DNA of 64,000 bases from Planctomycetota bacterium (GTDB lineage Bacteria; Planctomycetota; UBA1135; GCA-002748355): contig JACKHW010000002.1 in assembly GCA_020638795.1 (NCBI GenBank), positions 310,001-374,000 on the forward strand. Reading direction: 5' to 3'. A program made the position numbers and the translations under genes. The notes under the pieces were generated by a model, which was given only the letters and a program-made list of their open reading frames with translations, was not told the origin of the DNA and did not search any database. Position 1 is the first letter of the stretch. Each line of letters begins with the position of its first letter. Shown piece after piece: positions 44,699 through 53,426 of this stretch.

Positions 44699-45343
44699 AT
44701 GCATTCGAGTCCTGCACTCTTCGCGTGGCTGGTGGTGACCTTCCTGGTCGGCGGGATTCCGTTCGGCTTCGTTGTCGTGAAGCTACTGCTCGGCAAGGAC
44801 GTGCGAAGCGTCGGTTCGGGGAATATCGGCGCGACGAATGCATCGCGTTGCTTCCCTGGGAAGTCGCGCTGGGTCGCGTTCGCGGGCATTTACGTGCTGG
44901 ACTTCCTCAAGGGCTTCCTGCCGGTCTTCTGGCTGGCGCCGCGGGTCGCGAACGCACTCGACATGCACTGGGCGGCGCCGCTGTTCGCGCTCGTGGCCGT
45001 GCTCGGGCACTGCTTTTCCCCGTATCTCGGGTTCAAGGGCGGTAAGGGCGTTGCCACCGCGGGCGGCGCATTCTTCGCGCTCGAACCGATGGCGGTGTTG
45101 GTCGCGATCGGCGTTTTCTTCGTCGTGGCGCTGTCGACGCGCGTCGTCGCGCTCGGATCGATCGCGCTCGGGTTCGCGCTCGCGCTCGCCGTCGTGCTGC
45201 GACAACCCGCGACGGCGTTCGGCCCGCGCCTCTACACGACGACGCTCGCGATCCTGCTCGCGTTCTTCCTCGTGTGGACGCATCGTTCCAACCTGCGCAA
45301 GCTCCTCGAAGCGGGGCGCAACCGCGACGAGGCGGTGTCATGA
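44699..45343 (+). CDS. plsY: Glycerol-3-phosphate acyltransferase PlsY
   Basis: A 214-residue inner-membrane enzyme that transfers an acyl group from acyl-phosphate to glycerol-3-phosphate, the first step of phospholipid synthesis. Conserved motifs: SVGSGNIGATNASR (about 37-50), GHCFSPYLGFKGGKGVATA (about 104-122) and THRSNLRKLLEAGRNRDEA at the end. About five hydrophobic helices are present. Its stop overlaps the start of gpsA by 4 nt, so the enzyme that makes its substrate is translated with it. Confidence 0.95.
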   Translation: MHSSPALFAWLVVTFLVGGIPFGFVVVKLLLGKDVRSVGSGNIGATNASRCFPGKSRWVAFAGIYVLDFLKGFLPVFWLAPRVANALDMHWAAPLFALVAVLGHCFSPYLGFKGGKGVATAGGAFFALEPMAVLVAIGVFFVVALSTRVVALGSIALGFALALAVVLRQPATAFGPRLYTTTLAILLAFFLVWTHRSNLRKLLEAGRNRDEAVS

Positions 45344-46365
45344 AGCGGACCTACCTCGTGCTCGGCAACGGCGGCTTCGGCACCGCACTCGCCGTGCATC
45401 TCGACGCACTCGGTCATTCCGTTCGGCTGTGGGGACACAACGAGGCCTACACGAGCGAGATGGCGACGACGCGGCGCAATCCGCGCTATCTCCCGAACAT
45501 CGACTTGTCGCCCGGCATCGTGATCGGAAGCGACTTCGCGTCGCTCGTCGCGGGCGTGGAGCGCGTGCTCGCCGTCGTTCCGACGCAGCACGTGCGGGGC
45601 GTCATGCAGCGTATCGGCCCGCACCTCTCGGGCATCCCCGTCGTGTCGTGCAGCAAGGGGATGGAAGAGTCGACCGCGCGTCTGCCGAGCGAAGTCCTCG
45701 CTGAATGCATCGAAGACCCGGTGCTCTTCGTGCTGACCGGTCCCTGTCACGCCGAAGAACTCGCCGCGCTCAAACCGGCGACGCTCGTCCTCGCAGGTCC
45801 AGGCGGCGACCGACTCGCGCAGATCCAAGAAGAGCTCTCCGGGCCGACGCTGCGCCTCTACCGCAGCCATGATCGTCTCGGCGCCGAACTCGGCGGCGCA
45901 CTCAAGAACGTCATCGCGATCGCCGCCGGCATCAGCGACGGCCTCGAACTCGGCGACAACGCCAAGTCGGCGCTCCTGACGCGCGGCATCGCCGAGATGT
46001 CCCGCTTCGGCGTCGCACTCGGTGCGGATCGCGAAACCTTCTTCGGCCTCGCCGGCATCGGCGACCTGATCACGACATCGGTGAGCCCCCACGGGCGCAA
46101 TCGCCGCCTCGGCGAACTCCTCGGCCGCGGCCAGACCCTCGCGTCGATCCTCGCCGGAACCCAGCAGGTCTCCGAAGGCGTCTGGACCTGCCGCGCGGTC
46201 CTGCGGCAGGCCGCCGAACTCGGTGTCCCGATGCCGATCTCCGAGGAGGTCGCGGCGGTTCTCTTCGACGGCAAGGACCCACGCCAGGCGGTCGAGGACC
46301 TCATGACCCGCCTCCTCCGCGAGGAGAGCGAAGCGAGCCCCCGCAGCGACGTGCCGCCGGGGTGA
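45340..46365 (+). CDS. gpsA: NAD(P)-dependent glycerol-3-phosphate dehydrogenase
   Basis: A 341-residue cytoplasmic enzyme reducing dihydroxyacetone phosphate to glycerol-3-phosphate. NAD-binding GNGGFGTALA at residues 8-17, VPTQHVRGV, CSKGMEE, LTGPCHAEE, the catalytic lysine in GGALKNVIAIAAGISDGL, and GLAGIGDLITTS, GRNRRLGELLGRG. The start ATG overlaps the plsY stop (ATGA), giving a plsY-gpsA operon that supplies and uses glycerol-3-phosphate. Confidence 0.95.
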   Translation: MKRTYLVLGNGGFGTALAVHLDALGHSVRLWGHNEAYTSEMATTRRNPRYLPNIDLSPGIVIGSDFASLVAGVERVLAVVPTQHVRGVMQRIGPHLSGIPVVSCSKGMEESTARLPSEVLAECIEDPVLFVLTGPCHAEELAALKPATLVLAGPGGDRLAQIQEELSGPTLRLYRSHDRLGAELGGALKNVIAIAAGISDGLELGDNAKSALLTRGIAEMSRFGVALGADRETFFGLAGIGDLITTSVSPHGRNRRLGELLGRGQTLASILAGTQQVSEGVWTCRAVLRQAAELGVPMPISEEVAAVLFDGKDPRQAVEDLMTRLLREESEASPRSDVPPG

Positions 46366-46451
46366 GACGCCGCCCCTCGAGCGTTGGTTTTTCCGGCAGG
46401 CTCGCTAGGCTCTCCGCCTCGGATTCGCGGCACGCCGCGAGTCGAAAGTGT

Positions 46452-46529
46452 CGGGGCGTGGCGCAGTCTGGCTAGCGCGCTGCAATGGGGTTGCAGAGGT
46501 CGAAGGTTCGAATCCTTTCGCCCCGACCA
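46452..46529 (+). tRNA. tRNA-Pro (anticodon GGG)
   Basis: A cloverleaf is readable: acceptor stem CGGGGCG with CGCCCCG, D arm GCGC...GCGC, anticodon stem CTGCA/TGCAG around loop ATGGGGT (anticodon GGG), T loop GGTTCGAATCC, and an encoded CCA at the 3' end. It decodes CCC (and CCU). It is immediately followed by lower-G+C genes, but no duplicate of its 3' end is seen downstream. Confidence 0.95.
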
Positions 46530-46566
46530 TTTTCACTAAATAAGTGAGCGATTATCCATTTTTCGA

Positions 46567-47544
46567 ATGAGTGGCGAGCGAGAACAAGGAAGCCACGAAG
46601 TGACCACTCAAGCGGGTTCATGGAGCCTCCAAGAGCTTTCGCGAAGTGCTAGTGAGCGGGCGCTCCAATCGCTGAGCGAGCACCACGCGGATCGAATCGA
46701 TTTCTTTGACTCTACGATCAGCTTTCTCTTGGACCCAGTAGTTGGTTGGGTGCATCCGTTGCTCGACGCTCGAGCACAGGATGTTGAGAAAACCCGAATC
46801 GACAAAGCAAACTCTGAGCTGTGGTTGCCTCCCGGAAGTGCCGCGAGCGAAGAGCGTCTATTCGGTTATGACTCGATGTCGATTGAGGCTGTTGTGTCTC
46901 ACGCTCTGCATGACATTACATTCGCCTTCGTTCGCGATTTGGCCAAGACAGGCCTTCTCGTAATTCAACGATTGCTTATGGAGGCACTCTCGACTTATCG
47001 TCGCGCTACAGAGACCCTACAACACTTGGACGTGTTACTGGAACGGAGTGACCTCGCTCGCGAGTGCCTCCGTGCTGGTAGAGACTTCACTCGCAGTGAA
47101 CGGCGCGGAAATCGCTTCTTACGTGCAGTCGACGAGACGTTTCGTCGCGCTGTCGAGCCAAATCTCCGAATGGAGGAGCAACAGAAGCTCAGCGAATTTC
47201 AGCACTACCATCGGCAACGTTCATCAGACGCCATGCTTAACACCGGTGTGCATGCTGGCATTCAGCATGGTTTGTTCAAGCATGTGAAGCCACACACTTA
47301 CAGTCTTTTTGATGATAACTTGACAGATCCGACGGCGCATCTTTGGAGATTCGCGGCAGAAGGCCTCAGAGTCGCCGAGATGTTCGTAGAGCGATTGCCT
47401 GCAGTCTCGAAGGATGTATGGAAAGAGAGAATCCATCGTCTACATTGCGGATCTCAAGCGATTGAGGACAAACTACTAGAAACGAATCCGAGTCAACAGC
47501 GGGGCAGCGCGCCGTGGTCGAGCTATCGCCAGGAGCCAATGTGA
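46567..47544 (+). CDS. Unknown protein, low-G+C gene next to tRNA-Pro
   Basis: A 325-residue protein I do not recognise. It is rich in helix-forming stretches (LQELSRSASERALQSLSEHH, VIQRLLMEALSTYRRATETL) with no signal peptide or clear transmembrane helix, although DFFDSTISFLLDP and ITFAFVRDLAKTGLLVI are hydrophobic. The coding sequence is near 45-50 % G+C in sampled lines, against about 65-68 % in the preceding gpsA. This suggests recent arrival, next to a tRNA gene that is a common integration site. The stop overlaps a GTG start of the following lipoprotein gene by 4 nt. Confidence 0.7.
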   Translation: MSGEREQGSHEVTTQAGSWSLQELSRSASERALQSLSEHHADRIDFFDSTISFLLDPVVGWVHPLLDARAQDVEKTRIDKANSELWLPPGSAASEERLFGYDSMSIEAVVSHALHDITFAFVRDLAKTGLLVIQRLLMEALSTYRRATETLQHLDVLLERSDLARECLRAGRDFTRSERRGNRFLRAVDETFRRAVEPNLRMEEQQKLSEFQHYHRQRSSDAMLNTGVHAGIQHGLFKHVKPHTYSLFDDNLTDPTAHLWRFAAEGLRVAEMFVERLPAVSKDVWKERIHRLHCGSQAIEDKLLETNPSQQRGSAPWSSYRQEPM

Positions 47545-48272
47545 GACCACTAGCGTCGGCGACAGGCGAGAGACTCGCACCGGAGTTGGCGATTCGTGGG
47601 CTCCGATACTTATTATTCGTAGTCCTATTTGTCAGCTCATGCACAGCGACGCGAGTCCCGCCCACGGATTGGGCGTGGAGAAGCGACCTCCTCGCACCTG
47701 ACGGGGCCGCGTTTCCGTCGGCACCTGACCTGTTGGACGGCATCGACGAGCCCTTTGTCGGCGGCAAGCTGAGCATCGGAGACACCGTCCTCTTCGGGCT
47801 CCATCTGTTGCACGGAGGCTCGGTCCGATCGTGGTTCGTTCGCATCGCCTCGAACGAGGCCGACATCGCGGATGGCTTGTCCCTGCGTGTCACCGTCTTC
47901 AACGAACGCGAGCAACTCGTCGCGACCGAAGACGTGACGGTTCTGGAGCACCTCGTGCACGGCGTGACGCACGCTTGTCGCACGGTACCCGCGCGGAAGG
48001 GAGCTCCCTCGGGACTCCCGTTCGGGACCGTGACGGACGAGCATCGTGCGATGTTCGCGGTCATGGACGTCTTGCGTGTCGCTCAGCAGACCGACGCGTT
48101 GGCCGACGTCTTGTGGCAGGCGCTTCGTTGCCCGTCGCTCTTCAGCCTGCTCGGTGGGGTACGAGTGTCTGCCGGCATGTCCTTCGCGCACGCGACGATG
48201 ACTACGGATCCCGCCACGGGCTCCGACGCCTACGAGTTTCCGAGTTCCGACGCCAGTCGTCGTGCGCCATGA
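47541..48272 (+). CDS. Putative lipoprotein of unknown function
   Basis: A 243-residue protein starting at GTG 47541, with AGGAG 5 nt upstream, and overlapping the previous stop by 4 nt. The N-terminus has a hydrophobic stretch ending LFVVLFVSSC, a lipobox-like sequence with the cysteine near residue 34. The remainder is a mixed alpha/beta region (GDTVLFGLHLLHGGSVRSWF, LRVTVFNEREQLVATEDVTV) without a recognised family. G+C returns to the local high level after the first ~80 nt. Its stop overlaps the start of the interrupted channel gene by 4 nt. Confidence 0.7.
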   Translation: MRPLASATGERLAPELAIRGLRYLLFVVLFVSSCTATRVPPTDWAWRSDLLAPDGAAFPSAPDLLDGIDEPFVGGKLSIGDTVLFGLHLLHGGSVRSWFVRIASNEADIADGLSLRVTVFNEREQLVATEDVTVLEHLVHGVTHACRTVPARKGAPSGLPFGTVTDEHRAMFAVMDVLRVAQQTDALADVLWQALRCPSLFSLLGGVRVSAGMSFAHATMTTDPATGSDAYEFPSSDASRRAP

Positions 48273-48512
48273 ACAAGTCCCGACTCGAAGCCGTCAGTGA
48301 CGGTGTGCTCGCGATCGTGATCACGATCATGGTGCTCGAACTCAAGGTTCCCGCGCATTCCCCCGAACTCTCGCACTTGCGCCCGCTCCTGCCGGTGTTC
48401 TCGAGCTACGTGTTGAGCTTCGTCTACCTCGCGATCTACTGGAACAACCACCATCACATGTTCCACACCGCGAAGCACGCGAGTGCAGGGATCATGTGGG
48501 CCAACATGCACT
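48269..48512 (+). pseudogene. TMEM175-like potassium channel (DUF1211), 5' part, interrupted by IS66
   Basis: The first 81 codons of a TMEM175/DUF1211-type channel: RLEAVSDGVLAIVITIMVLEL (the family's first-helix FSDGV signature, here VSDGV) and a second helix ending IYWNNHHHMFHTAKH. The reading frame is broken after WANMH by the IS66 insertion at 48513. Joining 48269-48512 to 50863-51206 gives 588 nt, exactly 196 codons, restoring a 195-residue protein across the junction WANMH-LLFWLS. The ATG overlaps the lipoprotein stop by 4 nt. Confidence 0.9.
48505..48512. repeat. Target site duplication, left copy (CATGCACT)
   Basis: The 8-bp CATGCACT directly precedes the IS66 left end; an identical copy follows the right end. 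Eight base pairs is the length known for IS66-family elements. Confidence 0.93.
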
Positions 48513-48584
48513 GTAAGCACCCGATAGACCCCCCCCTTGATCTTCAGGGCCGATTCGGTGCAGCGCTCAGCTGCCGCTCGCTCG

Positions 48585-50198
48585 CTACTGCTGCGCCGAC
48601 TTCCAATCCCGGGGCGTGAGACGTTCAATCTCCGCGCTTGGCGTCGTCGCGAGTCGCTCGAGCACGTCGGTGAGGTAGGCGAAGGGGTCGATGCCGAGTT
48701 CCCAGCAGCCCACAGTCAACGAGTAGAGCGTCGCCGCACGATGACCCCCGGCTTCGCTTCCGGCGAAGAGCCAGTTCTTGCGTCCGACGGCGACCTGGCG
48801 CATCGCGCGTTCGGTTCGGTTGTTGTCGATCCGCAGTGACGGATCGTCGAGATAGCGTCGCAATGCGATGTGGTTCTTGACGAAGTACGTGACCGCCTTG
48901 CCGGTCGGACTCTTGGGAAGCACCCGATCGCCCAGCGCGCGAATCAGCTTCAACAGATCGTCGAAGAGCGGTGCCGATCGCGCTTGCCGCATGGCGTGCC
49001 GCTCCTCGTTCGGTCGAGCTTTGATCTCGCGTTCGATGGAGTACAGCTCGTGCATCGCCGCGAGGACCATCTCGGCGCGCGTGCGATCGGTTTTGAGTGC
49101 ATCGAAGAAGCGACGACGTGCATGCGCCATGCAGCCGACTTCGCGGATGTGTCCATCTTCGTAGAGTTGGTTGTAGCCTCCATACGCATCTGCTTGCAGG
49201 TAGCCTCGATACCCATCGAGCATGCGTTTCGGCCCGTCGCGACTGCGGCCCATCGTGAAGTCGAAGACGACATCTCCCGTGTCTCCGAGATACGCCCAAA
49301 GGAAAGCGCGCTTGGATTGCTTCTTGCCACCAGCACCGAGCACCGTGATGGATGTGTCATCCGTCGCGATGTAGTTGCCGCGAAGGATTCTCTTGTGCAT
49401 CGCGTCGACGATGGGCTGCAAAAGCCACGCGCTCTGACGGATCCAATCGCCGAGGGTCGACTCGGCAAGCTCGACGCCGTGGCGAAGCGCGATGCGCGCC
49501 TGGCGATACAGCGGGAGATGATCGCGATACTTCGCTGTGATCACTTGTGCCAACAGACTCGCGCCAGCCAGTCCTTTGTCGATCACTTGCGGCGGTAGAT
49601 CCGGCGTCCAGACGCCGACTTCCTCGTGCTTCTTGCACGCGAGCTTCGGTCGGCGCAGCACGCGCACGAAGTAGCTCGCGGGCCGAAACTCGAGCTTCTC
49701 TGTGTCTTCGTACCCGATGATCTCACGAGGCTCGCCGCAGCACGGACATGCGCGCTCCTCGTCGGCGACCTCGATGACTTCCTCGACGCGCGGGATTCCC
49801 GAGCCGACTTTGGTGGCCTGGCGTGGCTTGCGCTTGGGCTTCTTCGTCTCGACGACTTCGTCGGCCTCATCGTCGGGCGCCTCATCTGCGTGCGGCGGAA
49901 TCGCGTCGACGTCTTCCTCTTCGGGGCCGAAGCCCGGCAGGAATGGTTGATTGGAGAAGCGCTCAGTCTTCTTGCCGTGAAGGCGATCACGCAACGAGAT
50001 CCAGAGCCGCTCGAAGTCGTCTCGTTGCTGCCGCAAGAGTACGATCTCTTCGCGCAGCTTGGCGTTCTCTCGTTCGAGTTCTTCGACGTTCGACACGATG
50101 TCGTTGATACGTACGCCGCCTTCGAAGTGCTTACACTTTTCGAGGTTTTCTGTCGTACCAATTGCGGCGCTTTGCGCGCTCGAAGTCGAGTCCGCCAA
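48585..50198 (-). CDS. tnpC: IS66 transposase TnpC
   Basis: A 537-residue IS66-family transposase. An N-terminal leucine-rich coiled coil (ELERENAKLREEIVLLRQQR) is followed by a zinc finger (CPCCG ... C) and the DDE catalytic core with D in ATDDTSITV, D in LQADAYGGY and E in NNRTERAMR. It cuts and joins the element's ends. The start ATG at 50198 lies 68 nt inside tnpB, an overlap seen in other IS66 elements; a start a little further downstream is possible. Confidence 0.93.
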   Translation of the reverse strand: MADSTSSAQSAAIGTTENLEKCKHFEGGVRINDIVSNVEELERENAKLREEIVLLRQQRDDFERLWISLRDRLHGKKTERFSNQPFLPGFGPEEEDVDAIPPHADEAPDDEADEVVETKKPKRKPRQATKVGSGIPRVEEVIEVADEERACPCCGEPREIIGYEDTEKLEFRPASYFVRVLRRPKLACKKHEEVGVWTPDLPPQVIDKGLAGASLLAQVITAKYRDHLPLYRQARIALRHGVELAESTLGDWIRQSAWLLQPIVDAMHKRILRGNYIATDDTSITVLGAGGKKQSKRAFLWAYLGDTGDVVFDFTMGRSRDGPKRMLDGYRGYLQADAYGGYNQLYEDGHIREVGCMAHARRRFFDALKTDRTRAEMVLAAMHELYSIEREIKARPNEERHAMRQARSAPLFDDLLKLIRALGDRVLPKSPTGKAVTYFVKNHIALRRYLDDPSLRIDNNRTERAMRQVAVGRKNWLFAGSEAGGHRAATLYSLTVGCWELGIDPFAYLTDVLERLATTPSAEIERLTPRDWKSAQQ

Positions 50199-50490
50199 GG
50201 AGCGCGTGCAGCTCGGTGGACGACAAGCTGAGAATGCTCGCGTCGCTCGCGTTCGGCCACGCGAAGCGACCCTTCTCGAGGCGCTTGAGCAGGAGCCAAT
50301 AGCCGGACGTTTCCCAGTAGAGGATCTTGATGCGGTTCTTCGACCGATTGCAAAACACGAAGAGGTGGCCGCTCATCGGATCGAGCTCGTACAGGTCTCG
50401 TGTGCACGCAGCGAGTCCATCGATCGCTTTGCGCAAATCCGTCGCGCCGCGCGCGAGGTAGATGCGGACCTGCGGCGGAAGACTCAGCAC
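50131..50490 (-). CDS. tnpB: IS66 accessory protein TnpB
   Basis: A 119-residue IS66 Orf2 protein: IYLARGATDLRKAIDGLA, GHLFVFCNRSKNRIKILYWE and GYWLLLKRLEKGRFAWP are the family hallmarks. It is required with TnpA and TnpC for transposition; its biochemical role is not settled. It overlaps the tnpA end by 7 nt. Confidence 0.93.
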   Translation of the reverse strand: MLSLPPQVRIYLARGATDLRKAIDGLAACTRDLYELDPMSGHLFVFCNRSKNRIKILYWETSGYWLLLKRLEKGRFAWPNASDASILSLSSTELHALLGGLDFERAKRRNWYDRKPRKV

Positions 50491-50801
50491 GTACTCACCG
50501 CCGCGATGAGTTGGCGCAACTCGTCTGCGTCGTACGGTCGAGGGACGACGATGCGCAAGCCGCCCGGCAGCACGATCTCGAACGACTGCGGTGCTGCGAT
50601 GGCGGTGTCTGGTCGAATGTCGACTTCGACGAAGTCCTGGTCACGCTCTCGATCTCGGCGACGCAGCTCACTGCGCCACCAGTAGATCGTCATCACGGAC
50701 ATGCCGTGAAGGTCGGCGAAGTCCCGCGTCGACAGCGCGCTGTTGTCGAGTTGGGCAAGGAGGCTGCGCATCTCGCGCTCGCGTGGAGTGGGCATCCGCA
50801 C
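50484..50801 (-). CDS. tnpA: IS66 accessory protein TnpA
   Basis: A 105-residue IS66 Orf1 protein: a helix-turn-helix-like N-terminus (STRDFADLHGMSVMTIYWWR), an acidic linker, and a C-terminal FEIVLPGGLRIVVP segment followed by LRQLIAAV, as in other TnpA proteins of this family. It starts near the right end of the element and is the first gene of the tnpABC transcript. Confidence 0.9.
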   Translation of the reverse strand: MRMPTPREREMRSLLAQLDNSALSTRDFADLHGMSVMTIYWWRSELRRRDRERDQDFVEVDIRPDTAIAAPQSFEIVLPGGLRIVVPRPYDADELRQLIAAVSTC

Positions 50802-50854
50802 GATCGTGAGCCGGTCGCGAGGCGTTTTTCAGATGCGGTTCGTCGGGTGCTTAC

Positions 50855-50862
50855 CATGCACT
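50855..50862. repeat. Target site duplication, right copy (CATGCACT)
   Basis: An identical CATGCACT abuts the right end of the IS66 element, matching the left copy at 48505-48512. Confidence 0.93.
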
Positions 50863-51206
50863 TGCTCTTCTGGCTGTCCCTCGTGCCGTTCACGACGGGT
50901 TGGATGGGGGAGAACCACTTCGCGCCCGTGCCGACGGCGCTGTACGGAGTCGTCCTGTTGTGCGCCGCGATCGCCTACTTCGTCCTGCAAGGCGCGATGA
51001 TCCGGCGACACGGACGCGAGTCGGTACTCGCGCGCGCGGTCGGTCGCGACATCAAGGGATGGACGTCACTCGGGCTCTACTTGATCGCGATCCCGGTCGC
51101 GCTCGTGCTTCCTTGGCTGGCGGGAGTGCTCTACGCAGTCGTCGCTCTGTTGTGGCTCGTGCCCGACCGCCGCATCGAGCGCGCCCTCTCCGACTCTTCG
51201 GATTGA
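50855..51206 (+). pseudogene. TMEM175-like potassium channel, 3' part
   Basis: The remaining part of the split channel gene: LLFWLSLVPFTTGWMGENHF (the second-repeat helix), YGVVLLCAAIAYFVLQ, KGWTSLGLYLIAIPVALVLPW and a terminal VPDRRIERAL. It has no start codon of its own that would give a complete channel, so it is probably not functional. Its last 141 nt overlap the end of dinB on the other strand. Confidence 0.9.
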
Positions 51207-52430
51207 GTCCTGCGTCGGCTCCATGTTCGCGCGGTTCACGGTGCGCTCCGTGGCGCCCGTGAGCTTTGTGCCGGCGTGCGTGATCGAATCCGTTCCGAAG
51301 CGTTCATTGATCGCGTCCATCGCGCGCAGCGCGGCACTTGCTTTGCGCGGGTCCGGCCCTTCCCGAAACAGCGCACCTTGCCGCGCGACTCCGCTCGCAG
51401 GCAGCAACCCGGAAGCACCGATCCCGATCAACCGGATGCCAGAGCCACGGTCGACCGCATCGAGCAACTGAACGCCGACGCGATGGAGTGCGCGATCGTC
51501 GTTGCTCGGCACGTCGAGCCGTTGTTGGCGCGTGAGCGTCTCGAACGGCGGATAGCGCAGCTTGAGTTTGACGGTCGTCGCGACGAGGCCGTGCGCGCGT
51601 AGCCGGCGTCCGACACCTTCGGCGAGCGAGAGCAGGACAGCGCGCGCCGCTTCGGGATCGTCGAGATCGTCTTCGAAGGTCGTCTCGTGACTGATCGACT
51701 TCGCATCGCGATCGGCGACCACGTCGCGCACGTCTTCACCGTGTGCGAGCGACCAGAAGTGCTGCCCCGCATGCGCACCGATCAACGCCTCGAGCGTCGC
51801 GCGACCGATGTCCTGCACGTCGCCGATCGTGCGAATCCCGTGACCATCGAGCAGCTCTTGCATGCGCTTGCCTGCACCCCACAGTCGTGAGACGGACAGA
51901 GGTCGCAAGAACGCGCGCTCGGTCCCTGGCTCGACGACGACGAGTGCGTTCGGCTTCTCGAGGTCGCTCGCGACCTTTGCAACGTACTTCGAGGAGGCGA
52001 CGCCGATCGAAATCGTGAGCTCGGTCTCTTCGAACACACGCTCGCGAATCGTGCGCGCGATCTCGTGCCCATCGCCGAACAAGAGCCGCGAACCCGTGAC
52101 GTCGAGGAACGCCTCGTCGAGCGACAATGGCTCGATCTGTGGAGTGAACCTCTCGAAGATCGCACGAATCTGGCGCGAAGCCTCGACGTACGCCGACATG
52201 CGTGGCTGCACGAAGATGCCATCGGGGCAGAGTTTGCGCGCGATGGCACCAGGCTGTGCCGAGTGCACGCCGAAGCGCCTTGCTTCGTAGCTCGCGGTCG
52301 AGACGACGCCGCGTTTCCCGATGCCGCCGACGATGAGCGGCAGACCGCGATACTCCGGATGGTCGCGCTGCTCCACGGCCGCGTAGAAGGCGTCCATATC
52401 GGCGTGGAGGATCGTACGTGGGGAGGACAT
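51066..52430 (-). CDS. dinB: DNA polymerase IV (DinB)
   Basis: A 454-residue Y-family translesion polymerase. Catalytic motifs HADMDAFYAAVEQRD (metal Asp at residue 11) and LSLDEAFLDVTG (Asp-Glu pair), the palm and thumb with GVASSKYVAKVASDLEKPN, and the LWGAGKRMQELLDGHGI helix-hairpin-helix. The little-finger domain ends near residue 400 (RFGTDSITHAG); about 50 further charged residues are encoded by DNA that also codes the end of the channel gene on the other strand. That tail may have been gained through loss of an earlier stop. No Shine-Dalgarno is obvious. Confidence 0.93.
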   Translation of the reverse strand: MSSPRTILHADMDAFYAAVEQRDHPEYRGLPLIVGGIGKRGVVSTASYEARRFGVHSAQPGAIARKLCPDGIFVQPRMSAYVEASRQIRAIFERFTPQIEPLSLDEAFLDVTGSRLLFGDGHEIARTIRERVFEETELTISIGVASSKYVAKVASDLEKPNALVVVEPGTERAFLRPLSVSRLWGAGKRMQELLDGHGIRTIGDVQDIGRATLEALIGAHAGQHFWSLAHGEDVRDVVADRDAKSISHETTFEDDLDDPEAARAVLLSLAEGVGRRLRAHGLVATTVKLKLRYPPFETLTRQQRLDVPSNDDRALHRVGVQLLDAVDRGSGIRLIGIGASGLLPASGVARQGALFREGPDPRKASAALRAMDAINERFGTDSITHAGTKLTGATERTVNRANMEPTQDSIRRVGEGALDAAVGHEPQQSDDCVEHSRQPRKHERDRDRDQVEPE

Positions 52431-52481
52431 GACAGTCGTGTCACTCGAGGTTCGGGCTCGTCGTGCGTTCGTCTCGGCGCG

Positions 52482-53426
52482 TCAGGCAGCCATGGTAGCC
52501 TCGGCGCCACGCGGCCGCCCGAACGCGTAGTAGAACACCGGCAGCACGAACACGCTCAGCACAGTCGAACTCACGAGTCCGCCGAGGATCACGAACGCCA
52601 TCGGCCGCTCGATCTCTTGCCCAGGCAACTCGGGGCCGATCGTGAGCGGTAGCAAAGCGAGAGCGGCACAGGTCGCGGTCATGAGGATCGGTGAGAGCCG
52701 TTCGCATGCGCCGCGCAGGACGAGTTCTCGGCCGAAGGTCATGCCCTCGTGCTCTTCGAGATGACGATAGTGGCTGATCAACAGGATGCCGTTGCGGGCC
52801 GCGATGCCGAGTACCGTCACGAAGCCGACCATCGAGCCGAGGGACAGCGTCGCGTGGTCGGCGAAGGCGCCGACGACACCGCCAATCAGCGCGAAGGGCA
52901 GGCTCGCGACGACGAGCAGCGTGAGGCGCCAAGAGCGAAAGTCCGCGTGCAGGAGCAGCACGATGCCGATCAGCGACGCGAGTGCGAGCGACAGTAGGCG
53001 GTCCTGTGCCTTCTGCCGTGCGTCGAACTCGCCGAGCACGTCCGCGTGGTAACCGAGCGGAAAGCCTGCCTTCGCGACGCGCGCCCCGATCGTGCTCGCG
53101 ACGGTACCGAGATCTTCGCCGCGCACGTTGCACGTGATGTCGATCTTGCGCGAGGCGTCCTCGCGTTGGACGACGTTCTGCGTCGGAACGACGCTGATGT
53201 CCGCGATCTCACCGAGAGCGACGTAGCCGCCGCCGGGGATCTCGATGAGCCACTCGCGCAAGCCCTCGACATCCGAACGCGCACCGTCCGTTCCGGTGAC
53301 GACGACCGCACGTATGGTCTGGTCGACGCGGACTTCACCGACGACTTCGCCACGCAGCAGGAGCGCGACCGTGCTGCGCACCGTCGCTGGATCGATGCCG
53401 AAGCGCTTGGCTGCGTCCGTACGCAC
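52482..53426 (-). pseudogene. CusA/CzcA-type RND efflux pump, C-terminal fragment
   Basis: 314 residues corresponding to about the last third of a heavy-metal RND pump (~1040 residues in full): DAAKRFGIDPATV, GGGYVALGEIADI, ITCNVRGEDLG, then the membrane block with LLLHADFRSWRLTLLVVASLPFALIGG-type helices, GFVTVLGIAARNGILLI and a final VLSVFVLPVFYYAF. The N-terminal two thirds are missing. In-frame translation could begin at GTG 53426, but the product could not form a complete pump. The sequence directly before it is the middle of a CusC-like gene in another frame. Confidence 0.85.

Larger units (their letters stand above)
48513..50854 (-). mobile_element. Complete IS66-family insertion sequence, 2342 bp
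   Basis: The element begins GTAAGCACCCGA and ends with its complement TCGGGTGCTTAC, so the terminal inverted repeats match over at least 12 bp. It carries tnpA, tnpB and tnpC in order on the minus strand, all apparently intact, and is flanked by perfect 8-bp duplications. It interrupts a TMEM175-like channel gene. Intact ends, genes and duplications together indicate a recent insertion that may still be active. Confidence 0.95.

Noticed and set aside
46452..51206. Integrative element bounded by tRNA attachment repeats
   Set aside because: No copy of the tRNA-Pro 3' end and no integrase were found downstream; only composition supports foreign origin.
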